A stretch of 64,000 bases of DNA from Euonymus europaeus. Lineage: Eukaryota > Streptophyta > Magnoliopsida > Celastrales > Celastraceae. Of this stretch, positions 8,625 through 20,985 are shown in pieces. The notes under the pieces are model-generated. The model was not told the DNA's origin, ran no database searches, and saw only the letters and a program-made list of their open reading frames with translations. The DNA is taken from contig OY756968.1 of the NCBI GenBank assembly GCA_963580455.1, positions 6,919,544 to 6,983,543 on the forward strand, read 5' to 3'. Each line of letters opens with the position of its first letter. The first letter of the stretch is position 1. A program made the position numbers and the translations under genes.

Positions 8625-11600
8625 CGTAATACTTCTTAAGAACGTCAGCATTCACGGGATGAGGCAAATCATCTCCATCCATCCTTGTCAAGATTAGAGC
8701 TCCCCCAGAGAATGCCTTCTTTACCACATACGGTCCTTCATAGGTGGGAGTCCACTTTCCGCGATAGTCTTTTTGCGGTGGTTGAATCATCTTTAATACC
8801 AAATCTCCCTCTCTGAAACAACGAGGGTGCATCTTCTTGTCATGTGCTCTTATCATTCGTCTCTGATAAAGCTGTCCTCTACACAACGCCCCTAACCTTC
8901 TTTCTTCTATGAAATGTAAATGTTCATACCGAGTCCGAACCCAATCTGCTTCCTCTAAGTTGGCCTCTACCACCACTCTCAGCGAGGGAATCTCTACTTC
9001 AATGGGAAGAACCGCCTCTGTCCCATATACTAAAGCAAAAGGACTTTCACCGGTAGAGGTACGTATAGAAGTCCTGTATCCATACAGAGCAAAGGGAAGT
9101 TTCTCATGCCAGTCCTTGTAATTTTCTGTCATTTTTTGAATGATCTTCTTGAGGTTTTTGTTAGCCGTCTCAACAGCTCCATTCATCTTGGGACGGTAAG
9201 GGGATGAATTATGATGCTTGATCTTGAACTGCTCACTAAAGTCCTTCACTATCTTGCTATTGAAATTTGTTCCATTGTCTGTAATAATCCTCTCAGGAAC
9301 CCCATAACGGCATACAAGATCCCTCCTCAAAAACCGAACGATCACATTGCTTGTCACATTGGCATAAGAATTTGCTTCTACCCACTTCGTAAAATAATCA
9401 ATGGCCACAAGGATGAAACGATGTCCGTTGGAGGCCTTCGGCTCGATAGGACCGATGGCATCTAAACCCCACATCGAGAATGGCCAAGGCGATGCTAGTA
9501 CGTGTAGCGGGTGTACTGGAACATGAGTCTTATTGGCATAAATTTGGCACTTGTGGCATCTGACCGCGTAGTTGATACAATCTCTCTCCATGGTGAGCCA
9601 ATAGTAGCCTGCCCGTAATATTTTCCTTGCCGTTGGATAGCCACTTGAATGAGTGCCGCATACTCCTTCGTGAATCTCTTTCATAATCTGTCTGGCCTCC
9701 TTCATATCAACGCAACGAAGAAGAACAAAACCTGAGCTTCTTTTGTATAGAATGTTCCCATCTAAGAAAAAGGAAAACGCAAGCCTCCTCAAGGTGCGTT
9801 TGTCGTTTTCCGATGTATCAATAGGATATTCTCCTTTTTCTAAGTATTGCTTCACATCATGATACCAGGGTTTCCCATAGGGCTCTTCAGTTACATTTAA
9901 ACAATGTGTTTCAACCGTGCGTTTTTCAATTTTGATAACTTCGACCTCACCATGTGGATCTAGGTCAAACATGGCTGCTAGGGTGGCCAACGCGTCTGCC
10001 ATCTGATTTTCCTCTCTTGGAATATGATCAAACTTTACACAATCGAAAACCCTGATCAACCTTTTGATATGGTGATAATACGGGACTAATTTGACATCCT
10101 TAGTCTCCCATTCATCGCTCAATTGTCTGATCACAAGTTGAGAATCACCATAAACCTGAAGTTTTTTAATCTCCATATCAACAGCGGCCTGGATGCCCAT
10201 GGTGCATGCTTCATACTCGGATACGTTGTTGGTACACTTGAAGTAAAGTTTAGCAGTAAAAGGTGTAACTTTGCCCTCCGGAGAGATAAGTACAGCCCCA
10301 ATTCCACTACCAGTGATGTTAGAGGCCCCATCGAATAACATGACCCATTTTTCTGGGTCTTCTTGGTCATCCGACTCTAAGGTCAAAACCTCTTCGTCTG
10401 GAAATCCTGGATTCATAGTCTGGGAGTCATCCACTGCTTGCTCCTCCAAATAATCTGCTATCGCACTTCCCTTTACGGCCTTCTGAGTAACATATAAGAT
10501 GTCATATTCTGATAATAACATTTGCCATTTTGCGATCCTCCCTGATAGAGACGGTTTCTCAAAAATGTACTTGATTGGGTCCATTCTGGAGATTAGCCAA
10601 GTAGTGTGATACAACATATATTGTCTGAGCCGATGAGCGGCCCATGCCAATGAACAACAAGTTTTCTCTAACATAGAATAATTGATCTCACAATTGGAAA
10701 ACTTTTTGCTCAAATAGTAGATCGCATGCTCTACCTTCCCTGACGAATCATGTTGTCCCAACATACATCCCATCGAGTTATCTGATACTGTCAAGTAGAG
10801 AATAAGTGGCTTCCCAACAATCGGAGGCATTAAGATCGGTGGATTTTGCAAGTATTGTTTGATTTTCTCAAAAGCAATTTGAAAATCTTCATTCCATTTA
10901 GATGGGTTGTTCTTCCGGAGCAACTTGAATATCGGTTCGCATGTGGTAGTCAATTGTGAAATGAATCTGGCAATGTAATTAAGCCTCCCCAAAAAGCCTC
11001 TGACCTGTTTCTCAGTGCGAGGGGGTGGCATTTCCAGAATGGCCTTCACTTTGTCTGGGTCCACTTCGATACCTTTTCTACTTACAATAAAACCCAACAA
11101 CCTCCCAGAAGTTGCTCCAAATGTACACTTTGAGGGATTCAACTTCAACTGGTGTTTTCTCAACCTTTTAAACAATTTCTCAAGATTAAACATATGATCC
11201 TCATCTTCTTTTGACTTTGCAATCATATCATCTACATACACTTCAATCTCTTTATGCATCATGTCATGGAACAGAGTAACCATGGCCCGCTGATAAGTTG
11301 CTCCCGCATTTTTCAAACCAAATGGCATCACTTTATAACAAAAAGTACCCCACAAAGTGATGAACGTGGTCTTCTCCTGATCCTCTGGCGCCATTTTGAT
11401 TTGATTGTAACCTGAAAATCCATCCATGAAGGAGAATGCAAAATGTTTAGCACTGTTATCGACCAGTATGTCAATCTGGGGTAAAGGGAAGTTATCCTTC
11501 GGACTTGCTCGATTAAGATCTCTATAATCCACGCACATTCGAACTTTGCCATCCTTTTTTGGGACTGGCACGATATTTGCTACCCAATCAGGGTATTTTG

Positions 11601-12064
11601 CCACTGCAAGGAACCCGGCATCAAATTGCTTTTTTACCTCGTCTCTAATTTTCAAAAGCATATCTGGCTTCAATCTTCTCAATTTTTGTTTAACTGCAGG
11701 ACAATCCGGTTTTAACGGTAATCTATGGACCACTATGTCCGTATCGAGCCCCGGCATATCTTCGTAAGACCATGCAAAGATATCCTGGTATTCATGTAAC
11801 AACACCATCAATCTCTTCTTGTCCTCCCCGTCAAAGGCAGTGCCTATTCGAACCTCTTTTTTCTGATCCCCAGTCCCTAAATTAACAACCTCAGTTGTTT
11901 CTTTGTGCGGCTGAATCATCTTTTCTTCCGAATCAACCTGCCTTAGAATTTCAGATGATATCTCGGATTCTTCCTCAGAGTCAGAGTCAAATTTTACATT
12001 GTTAATGGGTGCGCCAAAATCTGGTTCATTAGGTTCATCTTCTTCATTATCATCAATTTCAATC
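8620..12064 (-). CDS. Ogre pol: RT, RNase H, archaeal-type RNase H, integrase
   Basis: This encodes the replication enzymes of the element. An open frame with its first Met at 11919 runs to 8620 (1,099 codons). The frame stays open upstream to a splice-acceptor-like AG at 12065-12066, through an acidic stretch (DDNEEDEPNEPDFG). Visible parts are RT with MCVDYRDLN and YVDDM (Asp pair near 11227-11238), RNase H, then a second RNase H with MLFDGASN, SEYEA, GDSQLV and NQMADALA, which is typical of Tat/Ogre. The integrase follows with an H-H-C-C zinc-binding part, GLDAIGP, TDNGTNF and NGAVETANK carrying the DDE residues, and a C-terminal part ending near the stop. No chromodomain is seen. No stop or frameshift was found, so the catalytic region looks intact. 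Confidence 0.93.
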
Positions 12065-12328
12065 CTGTTAAATGGAATGTATGAGATTTGGGAATTGGGA
12101 AGTGGTAGGAGAACAAAGGCGAATGAACATGCAAATTTGGAATCAAGGACTTTTATTCAGGACGAACAAGAATGGAAATTGCTGGACACAAGAACAATAA
12201 AATGATAAACATGCAACAGCCGTACTAAGGGAAATTTAATCAAAGAAAAAGTAAAGACATGCTCAAATACAAAAACCCAATTAGTGACCGTGAGCTGAGT
12301 CACCGATGGTAGTGCATATAGTAATTAC
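12065..12328 (-). other. Candidate Ogre gag-pol intron (264 nt)
   Basis: On the minus strand a GTAATTAC donor overlaps the gag stop codon, and a TTTAACAG acceptor precedes the open upstream extension of pol. Excision leaves gag-protease and pol in the same reading frame: 3,533 nt plus 3,445 nt is divisible by three, and no stop is formed at the junction. Ogre elements are known to have a spliced intron at exactly this place. The unspliced message would end at the gag-protease stop. Confidence 0.8.
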
Positions 12329-15300
12329 TCTTGCAGGTTGTCGATAGATACTGGTAATTCCACACTGGTCCAATTATTGAGCTTGAAACCTGGTGGACGA
12401 GAGATGATGTAACCGGGATTAGTAGTGGAGCTCTCCCCCTTTTCTACCATAGCAACATGGAATTCTTTAAACTCATCACACAGCTTCCCAAAAGCAACTC
12501 CAGCTCGACCCTCTTCTACTGTTTCAACAGATAAAATCAGAGGTAGTTTCCCGAAAATCGCTTTAGTTTTGGGTGGGCTGATTTCTTCCAAAAAGTTTCC
12601 AAACACAAATCTGTCATAGAGCCACGGGATCGTCTTCCTCTGAATGTATGACCCTCTTCCCTCCAGTCGAGCAATTCGCTTAGCCTGTTTCTCTGCACGT
12701 GCCTGTATCTTGTCACCCCTGCTTGGCTTATACCCAAGCCCCCAAGACTCGGCGTGTTTTAGTATCTCTACAGGCTTTTTTATCCCTTGTCCTTTTTTGC
12801 CAAGACCCCCTCCTGGTTGAAAACCCATCCTCAACATCACCCTACCAATGAATTTGGCCACTTTCGACAATCGTGGTTCTATTGGAGATTGTTCTTCTTT
12901 CACAAAGCTGGTGGTGGCAATTTCAAAAGATTGAAATGTGCTTTCAATACCCTGCAGAGGAGCATCAATGTGGAGGGAACTGGAAACACTAGCCACCATC
13001 CATTCGGTCTGTCCTTTGATAATGTACACTCTTCCTCCGTGAGCAAACTTGAGGCTTTGATGCAATGACGATGGGACAGCGCCGACGGCGTGGATCCATG
13101 GTCTACCCAATAAACAGCTGTAAGTGGGTGAGATGTCCATCACCATGAAAGAAATGTTAAAGGTTACATTCCCAATCTCCAATGGAACCTCAATCTCCCC
13201 CATTATCTCCTTTTTTGTCCCATCAAATGCTTTAGCCACAACGAGCACTTGCTTCAGATAAGATCTGTCAATTGGGAGGCGATCGAAAGTTTGCTTTGGC
13301 AATATGTTTAACGACGACCCATTATCAATCAAGATGCTGGCCACTTCAAATCCTTTGCACATAGCTGAAATGTGCAGCGCCTTATTGTGCCCCATTCCTT
13401 CATCTGGGATCTCTTCTTCAGTAAATGACAGCAAGTGAGTGGCGAGAACATTTCCCACAATTTCATCTAAAGACTCTGTCGAGATCCTCTCCGGCACGTA
13501 GGCTTGATTCAGCATTCTCAGCAGCACCTTCCGATGCGTCTCTGAGCTCATAATTAAATCCAATATGGAAATCTTTGCTGGGGTTTTCTTCAATTGGTCT
13601 ACAATCATGTATTCGCTTTGACGAACAATCTTTAAAAACTCATGGATTTCCCCTTCAGTTACTGCTCTCTTCACTCCCTCATTTTCAATCAAGTCTTCCT
13701 TCGTTTCACTTCCACTTTCCTTCATGCTTGCTACTTCTTTTACTTTGTTCTTCTTTTCAGCCTCTGTCTTCAACTTTAGGCTGACGCTCGGTTCTTCAGG
13801 AGAATAAACTCGTCCACTGCGTGTCATCCTACTAACACCTGAAATGTTATCTACACCACCCTCCGAGTTATTTTTCTCATATGTCCATGGGACAGCCTTA
13901 TCACTTGAGTACATCGGTTTTAGGTGGACAACTGGCGCGTCATCCAAGAAGTATTTCAGCACGATCGGTTTCCCACGCCCTCCAGGTCTTAGTCCCTTAC
14001 TAAGCTCATGTCCAATGACATTGATTGTTTCTAGATCATCCTTCTTCTCATCAAATTTTATTCTTTTAGTGTCAATCAAGTATTGTACTCTGCTCTGGAA
14101 CTGAAAACAATCCTCCAAGGAGTGTCCCCTCACCGCCTGATGGAATCCACAAGTTTTGGACTCATCATAGCCATCGTACCTTAGCCTTGGGTCCAGCTCC
14201 TCCCTCTTGATAAGTCCCTCTTTCTCTAGGGCATCTAGCACCACACTCAACGACATCGTTATTCCAGCAACCTCTTTTTTGGATCCAACTGAGCTTTCAA
14301 TCACATTAATGCTTTCCTTCCTGTGATCAGGTAAAGGGTTATGGATGACATCAGGCCTCTTGATCCCATCAAAGTCCAACCATCCAGATTTAACCATGTT
14401 TTCCACAATCCTCATAAAAGCGAAACACTTCTCAATCGAATGTCCCGGAAAGCCTCTGTGATAGACACATGTCAACTCTGGTTTATACCATGGTGGGTAA
14501 GGTAGATTTTCATGTTTCCCTGGGATGGGTGCGATTGCTGACTGTGCAAATAACATGTCGTAACACTGGGCATAAGTTATTGGGATAGGATTAAAGTGTT
14601 CCGGCTGTCTTCGGGGTCGGAAATTGTTTAGGAAATTCTGGTTATTTTGGCGGGATGGCTGATAATTGTTTGGATTTGGATTATGGTTATACTGGTTTGG
14701 TGGTCTAGGAGCAGAGTTTTGGGATTTGTATTCAGTAGTGGGAAGGCTATAGGTCGGATTAAAGCCATAGTTGACAGCATGCACCTCGTTTTCTTTTTTC
14801 TTCCCTTTTCCTCCTTTCTGAGACTCAGACTTCTCTGGCGAGGAAATATCAATGATGATAGTTCCCCTCTGCACACACCGTTCAATACGCTCCCCTGATC
14901 GAATTATTTCATTCAAATCATTATGTCCTCCTCCAGCAATTTTTGAGGTGTATGGCTCTCTCAGCGCATCAGTAAATGCATTAACCAGATCTAGTTCTGC
15001 CAGCGGTGGATGCATTTGAGATGCTAGGTCTCTCCACCTGTGTGCCCAATCCCGGAAGCTTTCTCCTTCCTTCATGATATTTCCCTGGAGATCATAAATA
15101 GTAGGAACTTTTTCAACATTATGCTCGTATTTCCTCAAAAAGGAGTTTGCCAAATCCTCCCAAGTCACTACTGAAGATGGATCCAACCCAGTAAACCAAC
15201 GAGTTGCGCCTCCCGTTAGACTCTCCTGAAAAAAGTGGATCAGTATTTTTTCATTATGGACATATGGTTGCATCCTCCGGCAATACATAGTCAGGTGGTC

Positions 15301-15861
15301 GAGAGGGACTCCAGTGCCATCAAAAAGGGTGAAAGCAGGGAGTTTAAAATCTGAAGGAATTTTCAGGTCCTTCACCAAACACAACTTTTGAGCACTCAAT
15401 GCGCCAGCAAGTCCGAATCCTTCTGTGGTATTTCTCCAGTTCTCCCACCTTTTAAATTGCTCCAAGGTAAGACCCTTCCCTTCTTCTTCCTTATCAGCCA
15501 CAAGCACGATATTGGTCCTTTGTTGAGATTCCACTGAAGGACCATTGTTTCGAGTAAGTCCAACGCTCCTTGTTGGCGCCTCCCCTGAGAAATTCATCGA
15601 TGTATGGTCATAAGGGAAATATTTGGGATCCTCTTTGAGCGGGGATTCCCCCATCACCGCTTTCGCCTTTGTTAACTGTGATATTTGGCTGATCAGCAAA
15701 GCCATTTGTTCCTTCAAATCCGCTATCTCCTGACTCTGTTTCTGCACCAACTCTTTCTGCTGCTCATTCTCCATGTCTTTGGCAATCCGCAATTGTAACC
15801 TCGTGCGGTGAGGATGGCTATGATGTGAATGAATCGGTGCAGTTCCCTTTTTATCTGCCAC
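12325..15861 (-). CDS. Ogre gag-protease with G-patch
   Basis: A 1,178-codon frame starts at the Met at 15861. From the N-terminus it has a coiled-coil region (about residues 30-65, Gln/Glu/Leu-rich heptads) and a retrotransposon gag domain (about 170-310, with FFQESLTGGATRWFTGL and FRDWAHRWRDLA). A basic Asn/Pro-rich linker follows, then two CxxH...GH...C clusters near residues 463 and 569 that may bind metal. The aspartic protease lies around residue 845 (IDNGSSLNILP and later LLGRPWIH), and a G-patch lies near 1010-1055 (RMGFQPGGGLGKKGQG). The protease carries Asn-Gly-Ser after the catalytic Asp, as is usual in this lineage. In a spliced message the frame would continue into pol. No lesion is seen. 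Confidence 0.92.
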   Translation of the reverse strand: MADKKGTAPIHSHHSHPHRTRLQLRIAKDMENEQQKELVQKQSQEIADLKEQMALLISQISQLTKAKAVMGESPLKEDPKYFPYDHTSMNFSGEAPTRSVGLTRNNGPSVESQQRTNIVLVADKEEEGKGLTLEQFKRWENWRNTTEGFGLAGALSAQKLCLVKDLKIPSDFKLPAFTLFDGTGVPLDHLTMYCRRMQPYVHNEKILIHFFQESLTGGATRWFTGLDPSSVVTWEDLANSFLRKYEHNVEKVPTIYDLQGNIMKEGESFRDWAHRWRDLASQMHPPLAELDLVNAFTDALREPYTSKIAGGGHNDLNEIIRSGERIERCVQRGTIIIDISSPEKSESQKGGKGKKKENEVHAVNYGFNPTYSLPTTEYKSQNSAPRPPNQYNHNPNPNNYQPSRQNNQNFLNNFRPRRQPEHFNPIPITYAQCYDMLFAQSAIAPIPGKHENLPYPPWYKPELTCVYHRGFPGHSIEKCFAFMRIVENMVKSGWLDFDGIKRPDVIHNPLPDHRKESINVIESSVGSKKEVAGITMSLSVVLDALEKEGLIKREELDPRLRYDGYDESKTCGFHQAVRGHSLEDCFQFQSRVQYLIDTKRIKFDEKKDDLETINVIGHELSKGLRPGGRGKPIVLKYFLDDAPVVHLKPMYSSDKAVPWTYEKNNSEGGVDNISGVSRMTRSGRVYSPEEPSVSLKLKTEAEKKNKVKEVASMKESGSETKEDLIENEGVKRAVTEGEIHEFLKIVRQSEYMIVDQLKKTPAKISILDLIMSSETHRKVLLRMLNQAYVPERISTESLDEIVGNVLATHLLSFTEEEIPDEGMGHNKALHISAMCKGFEVASILIDNGSSLNILPKQTFDRLPIDRSYLKQVLVVAKAFDGTKKEIMGEIEVPLEIGNVTFNISFMVMDISPTYSCLLGRPWIHAVGAVPSSLHQSLKFAHGGRVYIIKGQTEWMVASVSSSLHIDAPLQGIESTFQSFEIATTSFVKEEQSPIEPRLSKVAKFIGRVMLRMGFQPGGGLGKKGQGIKKPVEILKHAESWGLGYKPSRGDKIQARAEKQAKRIARLEGRGSYIQRKTIPWLYDRFVFGNFLEEISPPKTKAIFGKLPLILSVETVEEGRAGVAFGKLCDEFKEFHVAMVEKGESSTTNPGYIISRPPGFKLNNWTSVELPVSIDNLQE

Positions 15862-16040
15862 CTTTCAAAGAATCCAATTTTAGTTATTTACATTTTATTA
15901 TTAATTTTATTATTTGTAATGATGCATGATTTGTGGATTGATGTGCTTCCTAAATATCTTTGCAATTTGACAAGACGATTGAAAGCATAACATTATTCTT
16001 TTATTCCTTTTATTCAAAATATTGCATACAAGAAGTAATT

Positions 16041-18135
16041 TTATTCTACTTGGACAACTGGGACCTCATCCAGAACTACATTCAATCTCCTCTGAAGCTC
16101 TTGTAGGTCCCCCTTCAAATCTCTCAAGAACGCCCAAATCCCTGTTAGCCCTGTCATCTCCAGTGCGGGATTTGAGTCCAACTTCCTCAAACGCCCTTCA
16201 TAGCTCCTAGCCCATTCAGACAAAGACATCAAGCGGCTCATCATTAGCCGCACTCTAAATCTCGTATTTTTTTGCTCTAGCTGGCTTTCTTCTAGCATCG
16301 CATGTAAATCATTATTGTTCCTATTCAAAACTTCAATCTCATCCATCTGCTGCTGATTTTTTTCCCATATCGCGTTTATTTGCTCAATCGATCTCTCTCT
16401 CAGCTTCAGCCTCCTTTTTTTCCTTCCTGTCTCGATGCATTTGCAGTTGTAGCTGATAAACATCTTCTTTCCATGAGACGAGCTCTACATTTAGCTCTCG
16501 AATTTGCCCGCGTAGTTAGTGAGACTCTACTTGCATCCTCGTCCTTTCCTCTTCTACTTGGCTCATCATCATTTTATCTCTCTCTTCTTGCAACTTCATG
16601 AATTGCCTCTCCAGTGCATCGAATTTCTTTTTCTCAATTTCTCTTTCTTCTAAAATCTTCCTTTTCAGCCCTCTACATTCACTTTCGCTTTTTTGGAACC
16701 TTTGCTTCCACGAATTCTGAAATGCTGCTATTTCGATTGGGGCATCAACTCCTTCTTCATCCCTATCTGACAAAACCTCTAGAGTCTGACTTTCCTTCCC
16801 ATAAGACATCTTCCTTTGAGTAAGGAGACTGCTAGGCTGTGTTATCGTCTTTTTCCTTTCTTGGAGCCAATGAACATATCGATCTTTTCCTTTGATGTCC
16901 ATAGTGAGTTTTCCCCGCATCATCACATGAGTTCTTTTCCATGCATCTACCGCCTGCCGAGATAACCCCTTCCCTTTCTCATCTCCATGTGAGAAGTCGA
17001 ACTCCATCAGACCATGTGTAACAGGCACGCATAGATTGCACCCTTCTTGACGGAGGAACATTGCCGGTGCTTGACTAGTGCCGCCCCAAGGTCCTATCAA
17101 AGGTAGCCAATTATACTCCCCACACTTGTAGAGTAAACCCTTTGGCTTGTACCATACCGCTCTATCAAAAGTAAGCTCAGGCTTCAATTCTTCCAAGAAG
17201 CGTCTCCACACATCAACCCCCGGCACCTTGGACTGTATCTTTGCTGCTTTGAAATTATGAAATGGATCTCTGAGCGGACGAGTATGATCTTCAAACATAA
17301 CAATTGGAGCCCCAATCTTTTTTGGATATCTCAAGTGACTCACCAACCAGAGACCGAGTAATTGTGAGCATCCCCTAAAACTGCCCTCTCCTTGAATGCG
17401 GCAATGATTGAGAGACCGAATTGTCTCACATATGATTGATGGTATATGATTGGTGCCATACTTGACAAGGTGAACCAACTTAATCACATTTTTCTCCACA
17501 TAGCCTCCTGCACATGGAAACAATACCGCTCCATATACAGCGAGAGCAAAAGCCATCTGTCCCTCTGGAGTCTCAAACTTTCCTTGAGCAAAACTCATCA
17601 ATTTGTCTATAGGAAACACCCAGATAATGCCTTTATCTTTTCCTGGAGTCTTAGTCTGATCTATCTTCAACAGCTTGTGAACGATCTTCCTGCCGTCTGT
17701 AACTTCTCCTGGGTTGTAGACTTTGTTAACATGTGGGTCATACCCCAAAAGTTGACCATATTCTTCCACCAAGGGGGACATATCTGTTGAGTTAAAAGTG
17801 TAACATCGGTATGCTGGGTCCCAATAATGTGTAGCTGCTTGGAGAAGGGTTATAGGTACCCTGATGGTCAGCAAATGCCCGATATGCCCATAGATCTTCT
17901 CGAAGCTTTTACGTGCTTCAATGCTTTGTTTCTCCCAAAACTGTGCCAGACCTGGTGGCGCTTGCTCTTGGAATTGCGTTTTTCGAACAACTCCTAGATG
18001 TAAATCATCCTTCAAACTGTCCCCAAGCTCTATTTGCAAACCTTCCAATGCTTCCTTAACCTCCCATGAATGGTCTCGCTCCGTATGACTCGTCCCTATC
18101 ACTGCTTCTGCAAACATCATCTTGTCGAATTGCAA
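16041..18135 (-). pseudogene. Ogre ORF1 (DUF7745-like domain plus coiled coil), broken
   Basis: The 5' ORF is characteristic of Ogre elements and its function is unknown. The first segment (18135-16516, 539 codons) has the DUF7745-like region over about residues 50-390, with GHIGHLLTIRVPITLLQAATHYWDP, YGQLLGYD and FALAVYGAVLFPC. A charged Lys/Glu-rich coiled coil follows. At 16516-16518 a TAA interrupts the frame, which otherwise continues as coiled coil to about 16395. There a frame change is needed to enter the final segment (16463-16041), also helical with NQQQMDEIEVLNRNNNDLHAM. One nonsense and one frameshift therefore separate the domain from its C-terminal coiled coil. The upstream DUF portion could still be made as a truncated protein. 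Confidence 0.8.
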
Positions 18136-18501
18136 AGAGTGTGCCTAGTGAATGTATGGGCGTATGAAAAAAATGAGTATGTACACAATGTCAAGAAGCA
18201 TGGTACAAAATATATGTACAAACAAATAACACGTATGCTGACAAATATATGAATACAACCTAGATCAATATGTACACAATAACTGCATAAAATAATATAT
18301 GAACATGTATCTAAACACTGTATGCTTATGTGTGGATATTCTGGGTGAACGTAAAATATGTAAACAAAACAAAGATAAATAGAGATAAGGATAGATGAAT
18401 CTCTCCATTGTCTTTAAACGGGGCCAAATTCTTATATACTTCTGAAGGTCTCGAACTGGATCTAAGGATGAACTGATGTGCGTATAGGTAGCATATCTAA
18501 T
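18136..18501 (-). other. Ogre leader remnant, primer-binding site absent
   Basis: A 366-bp AT-rich noncoding stretch between ORF1 and the 5' LTR. Next to the LTR, where a primer-binding site starting with TGG is expected within a few bases, the minus strand reads ATTAGATATGCTACC, which does not look like a tRNA complement. The last 42 bp of the LTR (present in the left copy at 2578-2619) are also missing here, so a deletion spans the LTR end and probably the primer site. Confidence 0.75.
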
Positions 18502-18766
18502 TGATTTTTAAGGTGCAATTGGACACCTAATATGGTCTACGAAAAAGAAATGGGTAAGGGGGTCTATTGAGCATGGGGAAGGTGTTAGGCACCCCACAAC
18601 TCCCGAAAAACGGTTGCCTTGAAAATGTTCTCTTACTTGGCTCGAATTTTGTTTTGAAAGAAGTTTGTATGTCTCAATTGCTTTAATGAATTTCTATATA
18701 TATTAGAAAGTCCATGTTTCAATTGAGTGGGTTTGACCCCATTAATATTGTGGCAATTAATGCTTG

Positions 18767-19370
18767 GATGAAAAATCCACTTGAAGTGGTTTTTGATAAT
18801 TTTAAAAGGGTGCACGGGATCACTACAGCCATTCCTGGCTTGGCTGAAAAAACATTTGAAGATTGATGAAAAATCCACTTGAAGTGGTTTTGATAATTTG
18901 AAAGGTGCGCGGGATCACTACAGCCATTCCCGACTTGGCTGAAAATATTTAAAAATGAAAAATCCACTTGAAGTGGTTTTGATGATTTGAAAGGTGCGCG
19001 GGATCACTACAGCCATTCCCGGCTGGGCTGAAAATATTTAAAAGATTGATGAAAAATCCACTTGAAGTGGTTTTGATAATTTGAAAGGTGCGCGGGATCA
19101 CTACAGCCATTCCCGGCTTGGCTGAAAATATTTAAAAGATTGATGAAAAATCCACTTGAAGTGGTTTTGATAATTTGAAAGGTGCGCGGGATCACTACAG
19201 TCATTCTCGGCTTGGCTGAAAATATTTAAAAGATTGATGAAAAATCCACTTGAAGTGGTTTTGATAATTTGAAAGGTGCGCGGGATCACTACAGTCATTC
19301 CCGGCTTGGCTGAAAATATTTAAAAGATGGATGAAAAATCCACTTGAAGTGGTTTTGATGATTTGAAAAG
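18767..19370. repeat. 94-bp tandem array inside Ogre 5' LTR
   Basis: The same seven-unit array as in the left LTR, in the same order. A few substitutions are private to this copy, for example ACAGTCATT in two units where the left copy has ACAGCCATT. Confidence 0.95.
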
Positions 19371-20426
19371 GTTGTGAATTTTTGGGAATTCGATTGATGC
19401 ATCAAATCGATCCACAGACACCAACTAGGTCAGCTTAAGCCATACTCACAATCATATTCTTTATGAGAAAAGAGAGAATACATTTAAGGCTCACTAGATG
19501 GGTCAAATATCTTTAAACCCCCTCTTGAGTCCTTAAATAAATTCTCCTAATCCCTAAAAATAAGTTTGTTTTTTGGTTCCACGAAAATCAAGTGTTCTGA
19601 ATAAATGCCGACAAAAACCACAATATCTTGAAGGTTCTTTTGGTATTTAAACAGAATACGAGTTTCTCATATTAGTCTTGGTGTCATTATTTAAGGTGAG
19701 ACGGCTTAGATTTAATTGTTATCGCGTTGCATCTTTTTCATGGCATAGCCCAAAATATACAAATCAATTTCAAAATATGCATGACAAAATATAGAGATAC
19801 AACCTTAAGCATGCAAATTAAACACTCATCATATACACAAGACCCAAATTTCTGTATGTCTTTAGCACCTTAAAATAAATATATGTATTTACACTATGTC
19901 CATTATTTACATGGCACATCACCTTGGGCCTAATAACCTAAACCAAAACCCAATACATATTTTACAAACCCAAATGAGTACCCAAGAGCCCAATACAAAT
20001 TTTGCAATTAAACTACATATCCAAAACTTAAATAATCTACAAAAGACCAAATAAAAGTATACAACTACCCAAATCTAACATACCAACGTCCAATTATTTG
20101 TGTACTAAAAACCCAAGTGATGTTTTTGTCAACCCAATATCAAATCCATAACTTAAATAATCTACAAAACTAATCTATATTGACCCAATTCTCCTGGCCC
20201 AATTCCTTATAAACCCAACCGACCCAATAAGTAATCTGGCCCGTAAACAAAATCAATCCCTTTACTAAAGTTTGGCCCTATCATCCACCAAGTACACCAA
20301 AGCCTGTTTATTAACTTGGCCCAATATCTAGCCCAAACAATATGTACTCAACCCAAATGCACAATAGCTTCTTCTTCTTCATAACCGAATTTCTCCATTG
20401 ATTTTCAGCAAAAACCAAACAAAGCA

Positions 20427-20581
20427 ATGCATACAGTACATATACATATATCATATCCATACATATACATATATACAGCATCACATATATACATATTCAC
20501 ACACACACATATATATATATACATATATACACAACACCAACCCACACACACACAAATATATATATATACACACACACACAG

Positions 20582-20614
<33 letters not shown>

Positions 20615-20985
20615 ATATCAACCCACACACACACACATATATATATATATATACACACTCACACACATATATATACATATACACGTCACACAGTATCACA
20701 TATATATATATATATATATTTGCATGTATATCCCCATACACACACATGTAGCACGACACCACCACAACTACAAACATATACATATATATATATATATATA
20801 TACGAAGACAAAAATCTACACACCCATATAACATATATATATATATATGTATAGTTTACACGACACCACATACAACAAACAAACATATACATATATATAT
20901 ATATACAGCCAAAATATATATGCACACACACATATCTATATGTATAGATATAGGATACACGGCACACAGTATGTATATATGTGAA
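20427..20985. repeat. AC/AT microsatellite block in Ogre 5' LTR
   Basis: The counterpart of 4545-5105, with several shorter AT and AC runs. It makes long low-complexity open frames that are not genes. Confidence 0.93.

Noticed and set aside
12425..14898. Plus-strand open frames opposite gag and pol
   Set aside because: They are shadows of the minus-strand genes, without domains or codon signal.
18502..18510. TG at 18502 and 2620 as the true LTR terminus
   Set aside because: No target duplication fits these positions. The left copy extends to 2578 with a perfect GCGTC duplication, so 18502 is a deletion edge.
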